This document shows positions 50,551 to 61,855 of a DNA stretch of 64,000 nucleotides, in pieces. Within the stretch, counting starts at the first letter, position 1. Every line of letters begins with the position of its first letter. The stretch lies in the NCBI GenBank assembly GCA_008828725.1, contig MEHQ01003528.1:29604-93603 (forward strand). The letters run 5' to 3'. The notes beneath the pieces were generated by a model. It searched no databases, had not been told where the DNA came from, and worked only from the letters and a program-made list of their open reading frames with translations. A program made the position numbers and the translations under genes. The stretch comes from Saccharina japonica. Taxonomy: Eukaryota; Sar; Phaeophyceae; Laminariales; Laminariaceae.

Positions 50551-52309
50551 TTAAACACGTAGCGTACTCGTATATATACGTACATACATTCCAAACGAAG
50601 TAAGGGAGGAAACGAAAAAAACCCACACACAACGTACACGGTACACACAACAAATCAGTTGTACCTCCTGCAAGTGCTCGCGGCCAACGAGTACTTGCCA
50701 AATCCCTGAAAAAATATCCGGGTACTCATATCAGCTGTTTCTTGTTGGCTTTCAGTCGGGTGTACATAGTGAACGCCGTTTTTTTAGTGTCTACTATGAT
50801 AATTAGTTAAACTGCATATCATATCATACAGTACAACTATATATATCATGGGTTTTAGTATTACATACTACACGCCATAGCAATAACTAAAATTAATTTA
50901 AATAATTACAGAGGCTGGGGCCCTAAATATACCCACTCGTGCCCGTTATACGTGACAGAGATTCCCAGAGTACTAATCGTACGTACTGCTGTCAGTTGTC
51001 CTCACGAGTACCCGGGCATTTGCTAAAAGGGATAAAGCTCCATAATATAATAGAGCAGTAAAAACACAACAGCCGTACTTGTATACATACCTGCATTGCC
51101 AAATACACGAAAGGAAACAGAGGAAATGTCCGGGTTTCGAACTCACGTTTATACTCGCTGTCGTACATGTTACGTGATTATTTTCCAGAAAATAAATATT
51201 GTTCGTTTTTGGAGTAAAGCCGCCCGAAGACAGGTATGACCTCATACGTCGGCATGCAGCATGCAGGGCACACGCATGACACATGGAAGACACATGGAAC
51301 CCATAACAGCAGCAACAAGCAAGAGAGAGNTGGTGGTGGTGTGGTTTGGCGATGGATTGCTGGCTCCTAGAAAGCGACGACTTGAAGCAACAACAAAGTA
51401 GTGCCCAGCACAGATCTGTTTCCGAGGCGCACAGCTTGCCTCTCTGTCCGAGAAGTGTAAGGACAGTTGGTATATATGTTTACTGAACAAACGTTGCTTA
51501 CATTTCGGGACAGCGGAGAGATTCGTACATGGGCATCGATCTGCAGGTACCACGAGTTTGGAAGATCGCAGCTCCGACAAACGCAAATCGCCACTTCTTT
51601 GTACAGCACGGATTTATGGCACGCGCATGCATGGTGTGATGCCTGCTGTCGCTCTGGACGGGCAGTGTATCTTGTAAATCAGTTGGATACAATTTTGGGA
51701 GTGGGGGTGAACTCGTAGCATGACTCTCTGCGTGCTGCTGCTGATGTTCTTGCCTGTCTCCCAGTGCTCCGGCAATGAACACACAAAAAGACGCATGATG
51801 GAAAAAAAACACAGTCTGCTCGTTGATGTTTCGTGGATAATACCTTTGGTATGTTAGGCGCTTCCCTGTGTGGCGTAGAACGTATGTATTTGACTGGCAC
51901 GTACGTACAAAATATGGCCTCATGCATAAAACCCGGGAAATCGGCTTATCCACTCCCGCGGGAAAAAAAACTTCGAGCGCCCGCCACGCGAGCCACAGAG
52001 CTCGGATCGAGCCCAAACCTCGACCAATGTGTCCGGCCGGGCCTCCCGTGTCGGGGTACTTAGCGTTTTGCCGAAAAGCGCTCGCGCGGAGAGAAAAGTT
52101 GCGAAAAGTGCGAAAATTTCACAAACATAACTATACATATAACAGGTTTGTTTCCAGTCCAAAAAAAAAGCATTCAGAACAAAAAAACAAAAAAAAAGGT
52201 ATAAATCGCCAAAACAAATGTATAGTCGCCAAGAGAGAATTGAACCCTGAGGATAGTCCATCAAAAGTGACCGCCTCATCCACTGAAGGTAGATGGTCAT
52301 ATCGAATTG
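50551..52309. other. no gene seen
   Basis: AT-rich and GTAC-rich sequence. The 172-codon frame 51498-52016 (minus) overlaps several others and has no motif. N at 51330 follows a GAGAGA run. A tRNA-like string on the minus strand near 52225-52300 (with GGGTTCAATTC) is imperfect and was not accepted. Confidence 0.5.
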
Positions 52310-52604
52310 AGGTGTCTGCGGTAATTCATTTTACCTTACTGTACGGTAATTGGGAACTGTACTTTTGCGCGGTATTTGGTTGGGTGGTAAGGAGAACCCA
52401 CAGAAATGCCGATATTTACACGGTAATTGTTTGGATGGGAATGGGATGACATGATTTTCTCGGTAACGATTTGGATGGGAATGGGAGAACGTGATTTGCT
52501 TGGTAACGGTTTGGATGGGAACGGTAATTGCGATTTATCACGGTAACGTACCGTTTACCAATTACCGTGGTTTTACCGCGGTAAAATTACCGACATGAGC
52601 CCTG
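52310..52604 (-). mobile_element. hAT-type element end (CAGGGCTCA) with CGGTAA repeats
   Basis: Read inward from 52604 the end is CAGGGCTCATGTCGGTAATT, then TTTACCGCGGTAAAACCACG, as at 40134. Leftward there are repeated TCGGTAACGATTTGGATGGG / TTGGTAACGGTTTGGATGGG units. No partner end or 8-bp TSD was found, so only one terminus is supported. Confidence 0.55.
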
Positions 52605-53049
52605 GTATTTTCGAAGGCGTCGCCTGCAGGATTGTATTTACTTCTATCGCAAACACATCGAAATCGTGAAGGGAAGGGAATTCACTTTTTTTTGCGGAAG
52701 GAAAGTCTTTTTTTTATTTACTTCTATCCCAAACACTGATGCTTTTTTTTTCAACAGTTTTGGTTTGCACGGGATTTGGGAGAACTCGATATTTCCACGG
52801 GATTTCACGGGACGGGAACGGACAACCACGGGAAATCAGAAAGTTCCACGAGAACTGTTCGGATGGGAACGGGATGTCAAGATTTATTCGGAAACTGTGT
52901 GGATGGGATCACGGGAACGATATTTGCGCAGTAACGGGGGAAGAAAAATACCGTGAAATCCTGCGAGAATTTTCCCGAAGAAGGTCCTTGTGTTTTTAAA
53001 CAATAGCAGAAGCTACTAACACTAGTTTGGTTGGGCGACGGTCTATACT
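52605..53049. repeat. degenerate GGGAACGG-rich region
   Basis: CACGGGATTTCACGGGACGG, GGATGGGAACGGGATGTCAA and GGATGGGATCACGGGAACG echo the subterminal motifs next door. TTTACTTCTATC(G/C)CAAACAC is directly repeated at 52628 and 52719. No gene. Confidence 0.5.
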
Positions 53050-53890
53050 TTGTATTCTAAATCCCTTTAGGGGTTAGTTTCTGTTTCGGCTCTGAAATAC
53101 CTCTATCTTTTCTTGACCGTGGTTGTTTTACCGCGGTTTTTTAACCGTGCTTTTCTGACCGATTTTCTGTCGCCGGTTTTTTGTCCGCTTTTCGCCGCCG
53201 GGCGAAAATCCGGCCTCAAGCAAGCCGCGACAAGCCGTGACCGCGCCCTCGCTGCGGTGCCTTCGCACATGTCACCCCCCGCTCCCTGGGAAGTCTCGTG
53301 GGTCTGCTCGGTAAGCACGACGAGGAATCCTGCTCCCCGTACAAAATGCCGTATTCACTCGAGGAGAATTTCCGAAGCAAATGGTGTTGATCGTTTGTTT
53401 CACGCTTGATTAGTGCATGATTAGTACGAATAATCATCACTAAACCTTGATCATTCGACACGATTATATATTTTCCCTGAATTTTGATTATAATCTTGGC
53501 TGGCTTTCTTGTAATGCTGTTTCGTATGCACATCTCTGCTTGTTGTGCACGGTGAGCCAAAGCCGATATACTTCTTCTTTTTTTTTTTCGGTTTGCGCCA
53601 CAGTGTAGGGCACGAGCAAACGGATATGTTTGCGCCGTTGGCACACCACTGGAAAGCCCAGCCAACGCCACGCTTACTCGTCGCTTCCGTTTCGTTCGGG
53701 TTGTGGGCATGGTCTGGTTTCGCTCGGGTTGTCGACATGGTGGTCTCCTCGTAGTCTCCTTTGAAAGTGACCCGGGTAAAAAGTTAAAGCATGGCTGATT
53801 GTCCTGTACTGTATTCGTATGCACGTCTGCTTTTTGTGCACGGAGAGCACACGTCTGTGCGAAAGCAGTCACCCAAGGACCGGCCGACCG
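53050..53890 (+). repeat. dispersed repeat E, copy 2
   Basis: Same blocks and order as 5050-5560, with an extra ~330 bp between the second and third blocks. A 230-codon minus-strand frame (53216-53908) spans it. Because the homologous locus at 5 kb does not keep that frame, it is not supported as a gene. Confidence 0.6.
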
Positions 53891-56510
53891 ACCGACCGAC
53901 CCACCCACGCACAGCAGAAAGCTGGCCCAGGCTGGACTTCTTATTTGATGTTGTACTGCTTACAAGGTTCCCCTTCGGGATGTTGGTCACTCGAAATCCC
54001 GGGGGTGTCGCAAGTTGAAAATTGATGGCACAAGCTTCGTACTTCCCTTTTTGGACCCTTTTTGGAGCAAACTTGTGTTGCATAGACTGCTGTATAGTGT
54101 AAAGGGAAAAATAGTAGCGAGTACAATTCCTTATACAAAACAAATACATGTCACTAGATGATATCATATCTGAGGTACAGTTGGCTCCCGGTTTTAAGAA
54201 GCTTCAGTTTGATGTCCGGGCTCAACGACTTATTTTTTTTCCGACGTCGATGGGTTTACAGCCGATCCCACAACAGTGGTGAGCTGTGTTCTTTACCGAA
54301 TTTCTCTATCGTTCGTGCCAATCTGGGCTCATTTTTCTCGACACGTTATTTCTTAACTGCAGGCACCTATACTACTATTAATACTGTACTTGTATTGAAT
54401 GGTGATTTGTTGTATCGAGTAGATTCACGAAGAACAACTCGTGAATCTTGATGCCATTCAGCGTTTTAACCTTAAAAAATCGAAATAAATCACGATCTGC
54501 GTCATTGTTTTTGTCGTGACTTTACTCGTACTGTATTACAAAACATTTTTGCAGTAAATGCGCCTGATAGGTGTACTTCGTGTATATTCCACGCAACCCA
54601 ACGGGATATCCAAAGACCAGATATGAGGGCATACAGCTGACTCTGTCGCCTACACCGATTGCGGACAGCAAGCGGCTCCCCAAAGCAACCGCTGGGCGCT
54701 GGCGAACGAGAACATTGCGGCCTCGAAACCTCGAGGAGGAGGCGGCACGTCTCAGACAAAACGAAGCAAAGTATCCTGAGAATCCGGGCGTAGGCCGGGC
54801 ATACGACCTGTGAGCTTGGCATCTTGCCAGCAGGGCCAAACCGGCGGCGCGGGAGATTGAAATATCACAGCCTATGTCGTCATTCGGCCGGTGACTTTAA
54901 AACGTATCACGGGCCCGGCCCGGCTCGGCCCACTCGCGCACCACTCGCAAAGATTCTTGGATTAAATGTCAAAACTCGTGAGTTTCGTTTTCTGTTCGTT
55001 ATGGATGACGCTGACTGAGCAGGCCCTCGTAGGATACTGCTACATCAGCACATATCACGTATCACGCAGTGTATATGGAGGGCAAAATAGTTCAGTACGA
55101 AGACTAAACACAGAGCACACCCAGAGTACACACATCAACATAAAAAGTGCCTGCACACAGAACAGCACCGACAGCATAGCACAGAGCACATACAATACAC
55201 AATACACAACGAGTGAGTACACAGAGCACACACAGCAGTTAGATTTAGCTGTTGTGCTGGAGAGCAGAGTACCCTGGTGCGCGTTTAGCAGCCGAGTACT
55301 CGTCTAAGGGTACCCGTCGAACAGCTGGGTACCCAGGTGCCCGGAGCCCAAAATCACGCGAGTATAAAGTGTTATCCATACTCGTATCATACTCACTCGT
55401 GACGGGTATTATTAATAGCTGTTTTGCCGTTTTCAACCGCTGCTGTACTGCGCGATCAGAGAGGGAGTTTTTGCTGGAAAAGGATACATCAAACATACAC
55501 ACACCGACATGCCCATACAAAGAAAGACAGAACACAGCGGTACACTATAGTTCGTCTATAGCTGTCACAACTACACCTGCTGGATCCCCCCTGCTAGCTG
55601 TGTGGTACGGATCCTGCGCACGCATACTGGACACCACAGCCGTCACAAAGGCAACAATCTGAGCAGCGGCTACTACTGCTTGTTACACAGCTTCTTCTGC
55701 TGTACTGCTGTGCTGTTCGATAAGTGGCGCCTTGGTTGCTTTGTAGTTTAAAGTCTAGACATGCACCCGTAACATTCAGCAGTACTCGCACGTAGTAGTA
55801 CAGTACTGCTGTACGTACCAAAATATTCGTCCGCATGTTGGCCGGCCTATCGTTTTACGTAGATAGACTTTCATTATGATACCATGCATGCATACGTACT
55901 CATCGTAGATCTGTGTACCAGGTATGTACGTATGTACTCCACGTAGATTGAAAAATGTTGGGACCAAATTTGCAGATTTATATAAAATGCGCATGTACAC
56001 AGCCCAGAGAGAGAGCAGACGCATGCAACGTGGTATCAACTACTGCTGCACGACGCTTTATGTGTGCCTCGTTCAATGTCAAGTCGTTGTGGTCCTTATT
56101 CTTGTCTCGTGCGTGGTGCGTGTGCTGTGTGTGTTCCGTTCATGCGGTGGATCGAAAACGAAAACCAAAAACCAGTCGTACGGCAGGTTTTGCATGATAG
56201 TTGCGAGGCGGCGTCAAGTCGGAACGTCTCACCTGAGTTATTGGCCACAATTCGCGACTTTGAAGGCCCAGAGCACGCCCCACGGGCCTCGGCCGGGACC
56301 CGCACTTGCGCCGTGGTGTACACGCGCCCCCCCTGCGTGCCCCGCAGCCGATAGCGCGCGAAAAGAACCGCGGCCGGAGGAGAAAAGTGAAAGTATTCCG
56401 GGAAAATGTCCATTTGGTACCTAGACACATATGGTTGGTTGTACTACCGCAGATTGAGTACATACTCGTACACGGTTGTACTGTTGTGTACATGGTTACG
56501 TTTGTATGTC
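53891..56510. other. no confirmed gene; several short frames
   Basis: Includes ACACAG-rich sequence (55080-55240), a GAGTAC/GGGTACCC-rich patch (55260-55345) and GTAC-rich sequence. A GC-rich pocket at 56200-56400 carries overlapping frames on both strands (for example 56064-56354 plus, with MRWIENENQKPVVRQVLHD). It may hold an exon-like segment but matches no domain I recognise. Confidence 0.4.
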
Positions 56511-56653
56511 ACTCGGTCCGGGCCGTCCACACAAAAAGCAAACGATTTCATTTCGCAACTATCGTCTTCACAAGGTTAATCTGTGATATAGCAGAGTGTT
56601 TGCGCCAGCCAACATTTGCAAAAGGATGTCCGTCGGCAATTTTAACCAAAAAT
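56511..56653 (+). repeat. dispersed repeat H, copy 1
   Basis: CACTCGGTC, CATTTCGCAACTATCGTCTT, CACAAGG, AATCTGTGATATAG, GAGTGTTTGCGCCAGCCAAC and GGATGTCCGTCGGCAATT recur at 60608-60750, same strand, about 90% identical by eye. Confidence 0.8.
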
Positions 56654-56906
56654 GAAGTCTCTCCGGGGGGCGTCAACCAAATTCTGGATTTCGGTAAAAA
56701 TTATATGTCTTGGACGATTTGAAATGGTTTGTTGTGTGTATCTGGATACCGAGAGGCCGAGAGCGAGGTACGCTGTTGTACCCCAAATGTTGCTGGTTTA
56801 GTCGCGTTCATGTGTGTTGATAGAGCGCTGCAGCGACTCGTCCAGCACAGCAGCAGCACTACAACGCAGCAGAGTACAGTAAACCTCTCGCGGCCTGCGT
56901 TTTGTG

Positions 56907-57065
56907 ATGGACAAGCTGCTGCTGCACAACACAGCAGTAGTAGAGGTGAGGAAAATAGCTCGGCAGCGAGACGACCTATCACTGCAACGTGACCGTTTGT
57001 TAATGGTCACTCGCGCTGAGGAGGAGGCAGCACGCTTGAAAGACACAGCCAGTAAAAATATGTAG
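56907..57065 (+). CDS. small ORF, possible coiled-coil peptide
   Basis: A 52-residue frame from ATG 56907 to TAG 57063. It is charged and helix-prone (EVRKIARQRDDLSLQRDRLL, then RAEEEAARLKDTASKNM) with a heptad-like spacing of leucines. A similar EEEAARL word occurs in a frame at 54571-54813 (EEEAARLRQNEAKYPENPG), so it may be a piece of a repeat-borne protein. Nothing else supports expression. Confidence 0.2.
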   Translation: MDKLLLHNTAVVEVRKIARQRDDLSLQRDRLLMVTRAEEEAARLKDTASKNM

Positions 57066-57480
57066 TGATACAGCAGCAGAAATCTGGCCCAGGCTGGATT
57101 TCTTATTTGATGTACTGCTGTAATACTGCTCACATGGTTGGTTTTACTACTGCAGATTGAGTATATACTCGTACATGGTTGTACTGCTGCGTGCATGGTT
57201 ACTTTTGAATGTGATATAGCAGTACATACACTACGACAGGACACCCACTACATCAACAAGAAACAGGAAAACTGTGGCAGACTGATCTGGATCTGCATAA
57301 ATATGTCATAGTTTATATTCCGAGCACGTACCTGGTATTTATCACAATGTATCTATCTGCGTATACCACTGTGCCTATGCAGGTATCTATCTGCGTACGG
57401 CGTATCTGGGAGATTATTTTGTGTTTTTGGCAGATTGTGGAGGTCGCACGTAGGTTTTTAAAAATACAGTACATATATTT

Positions 57481-57775
57481 CGAACGCACACGGTCGGGGG
57501 GCCCGGGGGGGGGGGTTCGCGCGGCCCCCCCCCGACACTGCTATTGCATCCAAGCTCTGTTCGGCTGCCGTGCCAACCTAACACTGCACTGTCTATTTGC
57601 GTCCAAGCTCTGGTACTGGATTTCGAACGCACACTGTCGCTGGCCCGGGGGGTGGGGGGGGCGCGTCGCCCCCCCCCGACACTACTATTTGCATCCAAGC
57701 TCTGTTCGGCTGCCGTGCCAACCGAATACTACACTGCTATTTGCGTCCAAGCTCTGGTACTGGATTTCGAACGCA
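57481..57775 (+). repeat. ~143-bp tandem repeat with long G/C runs
   Basis: CGAACGCACACGGTCG, a G run, a C run (GGCCCCCCCCC), then GCATCCAAGCTCTGTTCGGC and GCGTCCAAGCTCTGGTACTG. CGAACGCAC occurs at 57481, 57624 and 57768, so two full units are present. The paired G and C runs would form a stable hairpin in each unit, and the CCAAGCTCTG block is itself duplicated inside the unit. Confidence 0.85.
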
Positions 57776-59320
57776 CTCGTCCTCTTCCTGTCTCTGCTGC
57801 TGCTGCTGCAGCCCTCATCACGTGCTACTGCTAGAGGTGCCATTGAACACGTATTTACGCCAAAACTGGCTCTTTTTATGTCACGAGATCCAGTTGAAAT
57901 GAAAAATGAAACTTTTGACCTTTAGAAAATAAACCAATCAGAGCCAGCCAAATGTCGTCGCCACGATAAACAGCTCAGAAATCTCCAAATTTCAGCTTCC
58001 CTGCTACTCGTACGTAATGACGTTGGGTAGCCTCATTCGCTCGTTCGAGCTGTCTGTACTCCCTGCTCGTGATGCTGCTTACACTTTGAACAGCAGTAAC
58101 GACACAACCCACAGCCCACAATCAGCGAAGCCCAAGCCCGCTTGTCTCACGGAACTCCAGCGCTCGTGGCGATGGCTGCCCACACGTCACGGTAGCAGCC
58201 GTCCGTGCCAGATCAAAACCAACTGCTGCAGCAGCATTGAACCGCAACATTGAGCAGTAGCATCAAGCAGCAGCAGCAAGCAGAAGCAAAAGCAGCAACA
58301 GCAAAAAAAGCAGCAGCAGCAGCAGCAGTAGCAGCAGCAGGAGCGGAAATGACCCAGCTTATGCGCAGTGGAGATCGTGCGCACGCAGTCGGCTGCAGTA
58401 GCATCCAAACCTGCTACTCGCGCCTGCGGAACTCTGACCGCTTCGCTTAACTCTTGAAAACCGCAGGCAGCCGTACGTAGCCGACCCCGGACGCCGATGA
58501 GCAGGTAAAACCGTAGCCTCAGCCAACCCCGGGCGCTGATGCGCAGCTAGCACCAACCAGCTGCATCAGTCATAGTCCGGATCTGCTGCTGTGTCAGCAG
58601 TAGCAGCCATGATGGCTACTACCTGGTGCTATTGCTCAGCACAGCTGGTAGTCTCCCTCCCGTATTGCAATCGGACTCATGGGCAGCTTTGTCCGTAAAT
58701 ATTACGACCGTTTGGACTGAATTTAAACACCAAAACGGTTTTTGTTTTCAGGTTCAGAATGGTAGGGAAATGAATTTCAGCTAGAGAGTCCCGAAAAAAT
58801 CGTGGAGGGTTGTTTTTTATATGCAAAAGAAGCGTAACATAAACTATTAATAGTACAACCAAAAGAGACTAAAGTGGCCTTTTTTCAGCGTGGGGTTTTC
58901 CTCTGCAGCGAATCGGATTTCAATGCGGTTTGCTCTGATAGATAGCCTATAACCTAAAGCATGTATATTAATTCATCAGAATGTTGAAGTAAAGGAGGCA
59001 AATAATTCCGCGCAAGAGCAAATGAAAAATATAGTCCTTTTCGGCTGTTTCTCTTCCAATTCTGAATATTGTTTTGACGTGATGAACTAATACAACCGCG
59101 GCGACCCCACAGCCATGGCCGCGGAGTATGAAGAGCAAATTCCTCCGTCATCCGGAGTAAACGGCGATCAAATTTCAGCCTGTATGTAGTGTTTATTCAA
59201 GATATTCAAGAAAATACGATTTCCGTTTTTTTTTTTTTTTGCTATGGTTGTTTTGATCGATACGAAAAGACAAGACATGATATTGCGGCGGAATAAGCTT
59301 CATTGGCACGTCTAACTGCT
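57776..59320. other. no gene; (CAG)n tract
   Basis: An interrupted CAG/CAA tract spans 58226-58345 and gives alanine- or glutamine-rich frames by chance. The rest is AT-rich with a T run at 59227-59240. No domain was found. Confidence 0.55.
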
Positions 59321-60220
59321 GTGGGTGGTGTGTGCTATGAGTCTTCGTATGTTTAATCGTGCTAGACTTCTGCGTGTCTTTGGCTATGCTTTACCATGTG
59401 CTGTTGTGCGTTTGTATGACGCGAGTACTCACATCCTACTGCTTTGGGTGTGTGCTATGAGCCTTTGTTTCCTCGTGCTAGACTTCTTCTCGTCTTCGGC
59501 CATGCTTTACCCGAACATATTTCACTTGTTTGTGCCCTGGGCTGCGGAAAGAAATCCCCTTCTGGGAAACGCCGCCTACTAGAAGATAAACCCGTGCTAC
59601 TGCTACTGTGGTGCTGTGGGTGGTGTGTGCTATGAGTCTTCGTATGTTTAATCGTGCTAGACTTTTGTGTGTCTTCGGCTATGCTTTACCATGTGCTGTT
59701 GCGTGTCTGTATGACGCGAGTACTTACATCCTACTGTGGGTGTGTGCTTTGAGCCTTCGTTTGTTTCCTCGTGCTAGACTTCTGCTCGTCTTCGGCCATG
59801 TTTTACCCAAACACATTTCACTTCTTCGTGCCCTGGGCTGCGGAAAGGAATTCCCTTCTGAGAAACGCCGCCTACTGGAAGATAAACCCGTGCTACTGCT
59901 GCTGTAGTGCTGTGGGCTGTGGGTGGTGTGTGCTGTAAGTCTTCGTATGTTTAATCGTGCTAGACTTCTGCGCTTCTTCGGCTATGCTTTACCATGTGCT
60001 GTTATGTGTCTGTATGACGCGAGTACTTACATCCTACTGCTGTGGGTGTGTGCTATGAGCCTTCGTACGTTTCCTCGTGCTAGACTTCTGCTCGTCTTCG
60101 GCCATGTTTTACCCAAAATGATTTCACTTCTTTGTGCCCTGGGCTGCGGAAAGAAATTCCCTTCTGAGAAACGCCGCCTACTAGAAGATACACCCGTGCT
60201 ACTGCTGCCTATGGGCTATG
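59321..60220 (+). repeat. ~295-bp tandem triplication
   Basis: Three units begin near 59321, 59616 and 59919. Each carries GAGTCTTCGTATGTTTAATC (GTAAGTCTTCG in unit 3), TTTACCATGTGCTGTT, TATGACGCGAGTACT, a second half with GAGCCTTCGT, CTCGTGCTAGACTTCT and TCTTCGGCCATG, and CGCCGCCTACTAGAAGATA. Offsets are about 295 and 303 bp. Each unit keeps an ~85-100-codon open frame encoding related peptides (MSLRMFNRARLLRVFGYALP) with an internal half-repeat. Confidence 0.85.
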
Positions 60221-60224
60221 ACGG

Positions 60225-60480
60225 TAAAAAAAGCAAGGCTTATCACGGTATTTTGACGGGACGGTAACGAGGTAACGGCGGGACGGGACGGGACGGTAAA
60301 ACCGTCGTCGAACTGGTCCCGTCGTCCCGTCCCGCCAACAAATTCTCCAACCGTTGAACTTTACCGTCCCGTCCCGTCAAGAAAACCGCCCCCGTTGAAA
60401 ATTACCGTCCCGTCCGGTCGAGATACTGGCATTTACCGTCCCGTCCCGCCGATAAACTTGTCTCTCCCGCCAAGATTCAC
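60225..60480. repeat. GGGACGG / CCGTCCC mirror tract
   Basis: The first ~75 bp is built of GACGGTAA and CGGGACGGGACGG, after which it changes to CCGTCCCGTCCCG for ~170 bp. The two halves are complementary in kind, so the region can fold back. It resembles the CGGTAA and GGGAACGG tracts at 40.2 and 52.4-52.9 kb. Confidence 0.7.
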
Positions 60481-60607
60481 CCCTGCCCGTTGTCTCTTCC
60501 CGTCATCCCCCCCAAGAATCTACGAATTTACAAAATTTGTTTTTTACTCTGCGTGCGGATCCGTCACTTTGATCTCACGTAAAAGTATCATATATTATTC
60601 GTTTCGA

Positions 60608-60750
60608 ATCACTCGGTCGGGGCCGTCCACACAGAAAGCAAGTGATCTCATTTCGCAACTATCGTCTTCACAAGGCTAATCTGTGATATAGTAGAGTGTT
60701 TGCGCCAGCCAACATTTGCTAAACGGATGTCCGTCGGCAATTATAACCAA
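60608..60750 (+). repeat. dispersed repeat H, copy 2
   Basis: Pair of 56511-56653, same order of blocks. Confidence 0.8.
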
Positions 60751-61545
60751 GTAAGCACTTGGACAATCTGTAGTGGGCGCCAGCTTGTTTTTTATCATTC
60801 GTTTACAGCCGGGTAACACCCGTTTGTCTTTTGGAATTCGAATAATTTCTTCTTGTATTTCCGATTTCAAATTTGCTACTTCTCTACCTTAGTGTTTTTT
60901 TATTTGCCATCTTACAATGTAGAGCGCTTGTTCCAATCGTCTGTCCTCGCTACTGGTGCCTGGCCGTTGCGAACTGAACATCACAATCAACTACTATTAA
61001 TAGCTCTTCTCGCTGCCCCGGGATATCAAAGGATGGGGGATTTAGATCGAGGCTGGGGTTAGCCCAGGCGATTCTATTGTCTATAACCTTTTTAGGCTGC
61101 TGCCGGACGGCAGTAGAACCTCGTGAAAGCCTTATCACGCTGGTTTTAGACGACAGTGGGACATGTTTGTAGCAGTATCATACTGCTACTGGACGATAGC
61201 ATCACGTCAATAGAAGCTACCAGTGTAGCGTACGCATCCATATTTGTCATAGCACCATTCGTGTACTTGTACTGATGGGTGGCAGTGTAGCAATTAGACC
61301 GCTGTTGGACAACAGTGGGACCTCATCGTGCGCGTCGAAACATCGGACAGATCACGATCTCTAAGTAGATCTGCTGCATCCTGTATCTGCCGTCATAAGA
61401 TGCTGTGCAGGGTCGTTATACCAGTAGTTCAGATCCAAACCAGGTATCATGATACGGCTCCCACTCGGTAACGTTATGCATTACTACAGTAGTGGTACGG
61501 CTGCAGCACCAGACTGAAATCTATCTACAGTATCTATATTATTAA
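60751..61545. other. no gene seen; degenerate hairpin words
   Basis: CTGCCGGACGGCAGTAG, CTGCTACTGGACGATAG and CGCTGTTGGACAACAGTGGG (61094, 61181, 61301) look like diverged copies of one short hairpin unit. Otherwise AT/GT-rich. Confidence 0.45.
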
Positions 61546-61855
61546 ATGCTGCTATTCTGTCTGTCTTTCTGTAACTGAGCAGCGCTATCCAGAGCGGTTT
61601 AGCCCCACCTTGCCCCATGGGTAGGGAGGCTGGGTGCCGCAACCCGCAGAACACTGGGTCCCATGCCGCGCCGAGCCGTGGCCGTCGCGCAATCCCGACG
61701 CAGTTCTGGCAGCCATCTAGCCAGCCTACCCGCTGACTTCCAATTTTGAATTACTATTCTGGCAGCTGATTGGTTGCCCAAATCCATGCCAGTGGCTGCT
61801 GGCTCTTTCTAGAACATCGGTGCTGAAAGAGCCACCGAGGTTCCGCCAAACCCGG
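61546..61855 (-). repeat. array tail with (TCTG)n, inverted copy
   Basis: Reverse complement of 12541-12850: GCTGCTATTCTGTCTGTC, AGCGCTATCCAGAGCGG, GCCCCACCTTGCCCCATGGG, CTATTCTGGCAGCTGATTGG and TTTCTAGAA. The microsatellite is shorter here (about 4 units). Confidence 0.88.

Noticed and set aside
52225..52300. tRNA gene on the minus strand
   Set aside because: GGGTTCAATTC resembles a B-box, but the A-box is off consensus and no acceptor stem forms. It may be an old SINE head.
40134..52604. single 12.5-kb hAT element spanning both CAGGGCTCA ends
   Set aside because: The ends are similar but flanking octamers differ (T-run against GTATTTTC), the LINE palindrome and a suspect junction intervene, and Harbinger copy C does not resume after 52604.
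53216..53908. 230-codon gene on the minus strand
   Set aside because: No domain, it overlaps repeat E, and the homologous copy at 5 kb does not keep the frame. Frames of this size are expected by chance in 64 kb.
55924..56424. 166-codon gene
   Set aside because: Three overlapping frames on both strands in a GC-rich pocket; no motif decides among them.
58226..58345. poly-Gln or poly-Ala protein exon
   Set aside because: Simple CAG/CAA sequence opens several frames on both strands without flanking conserved sequence.
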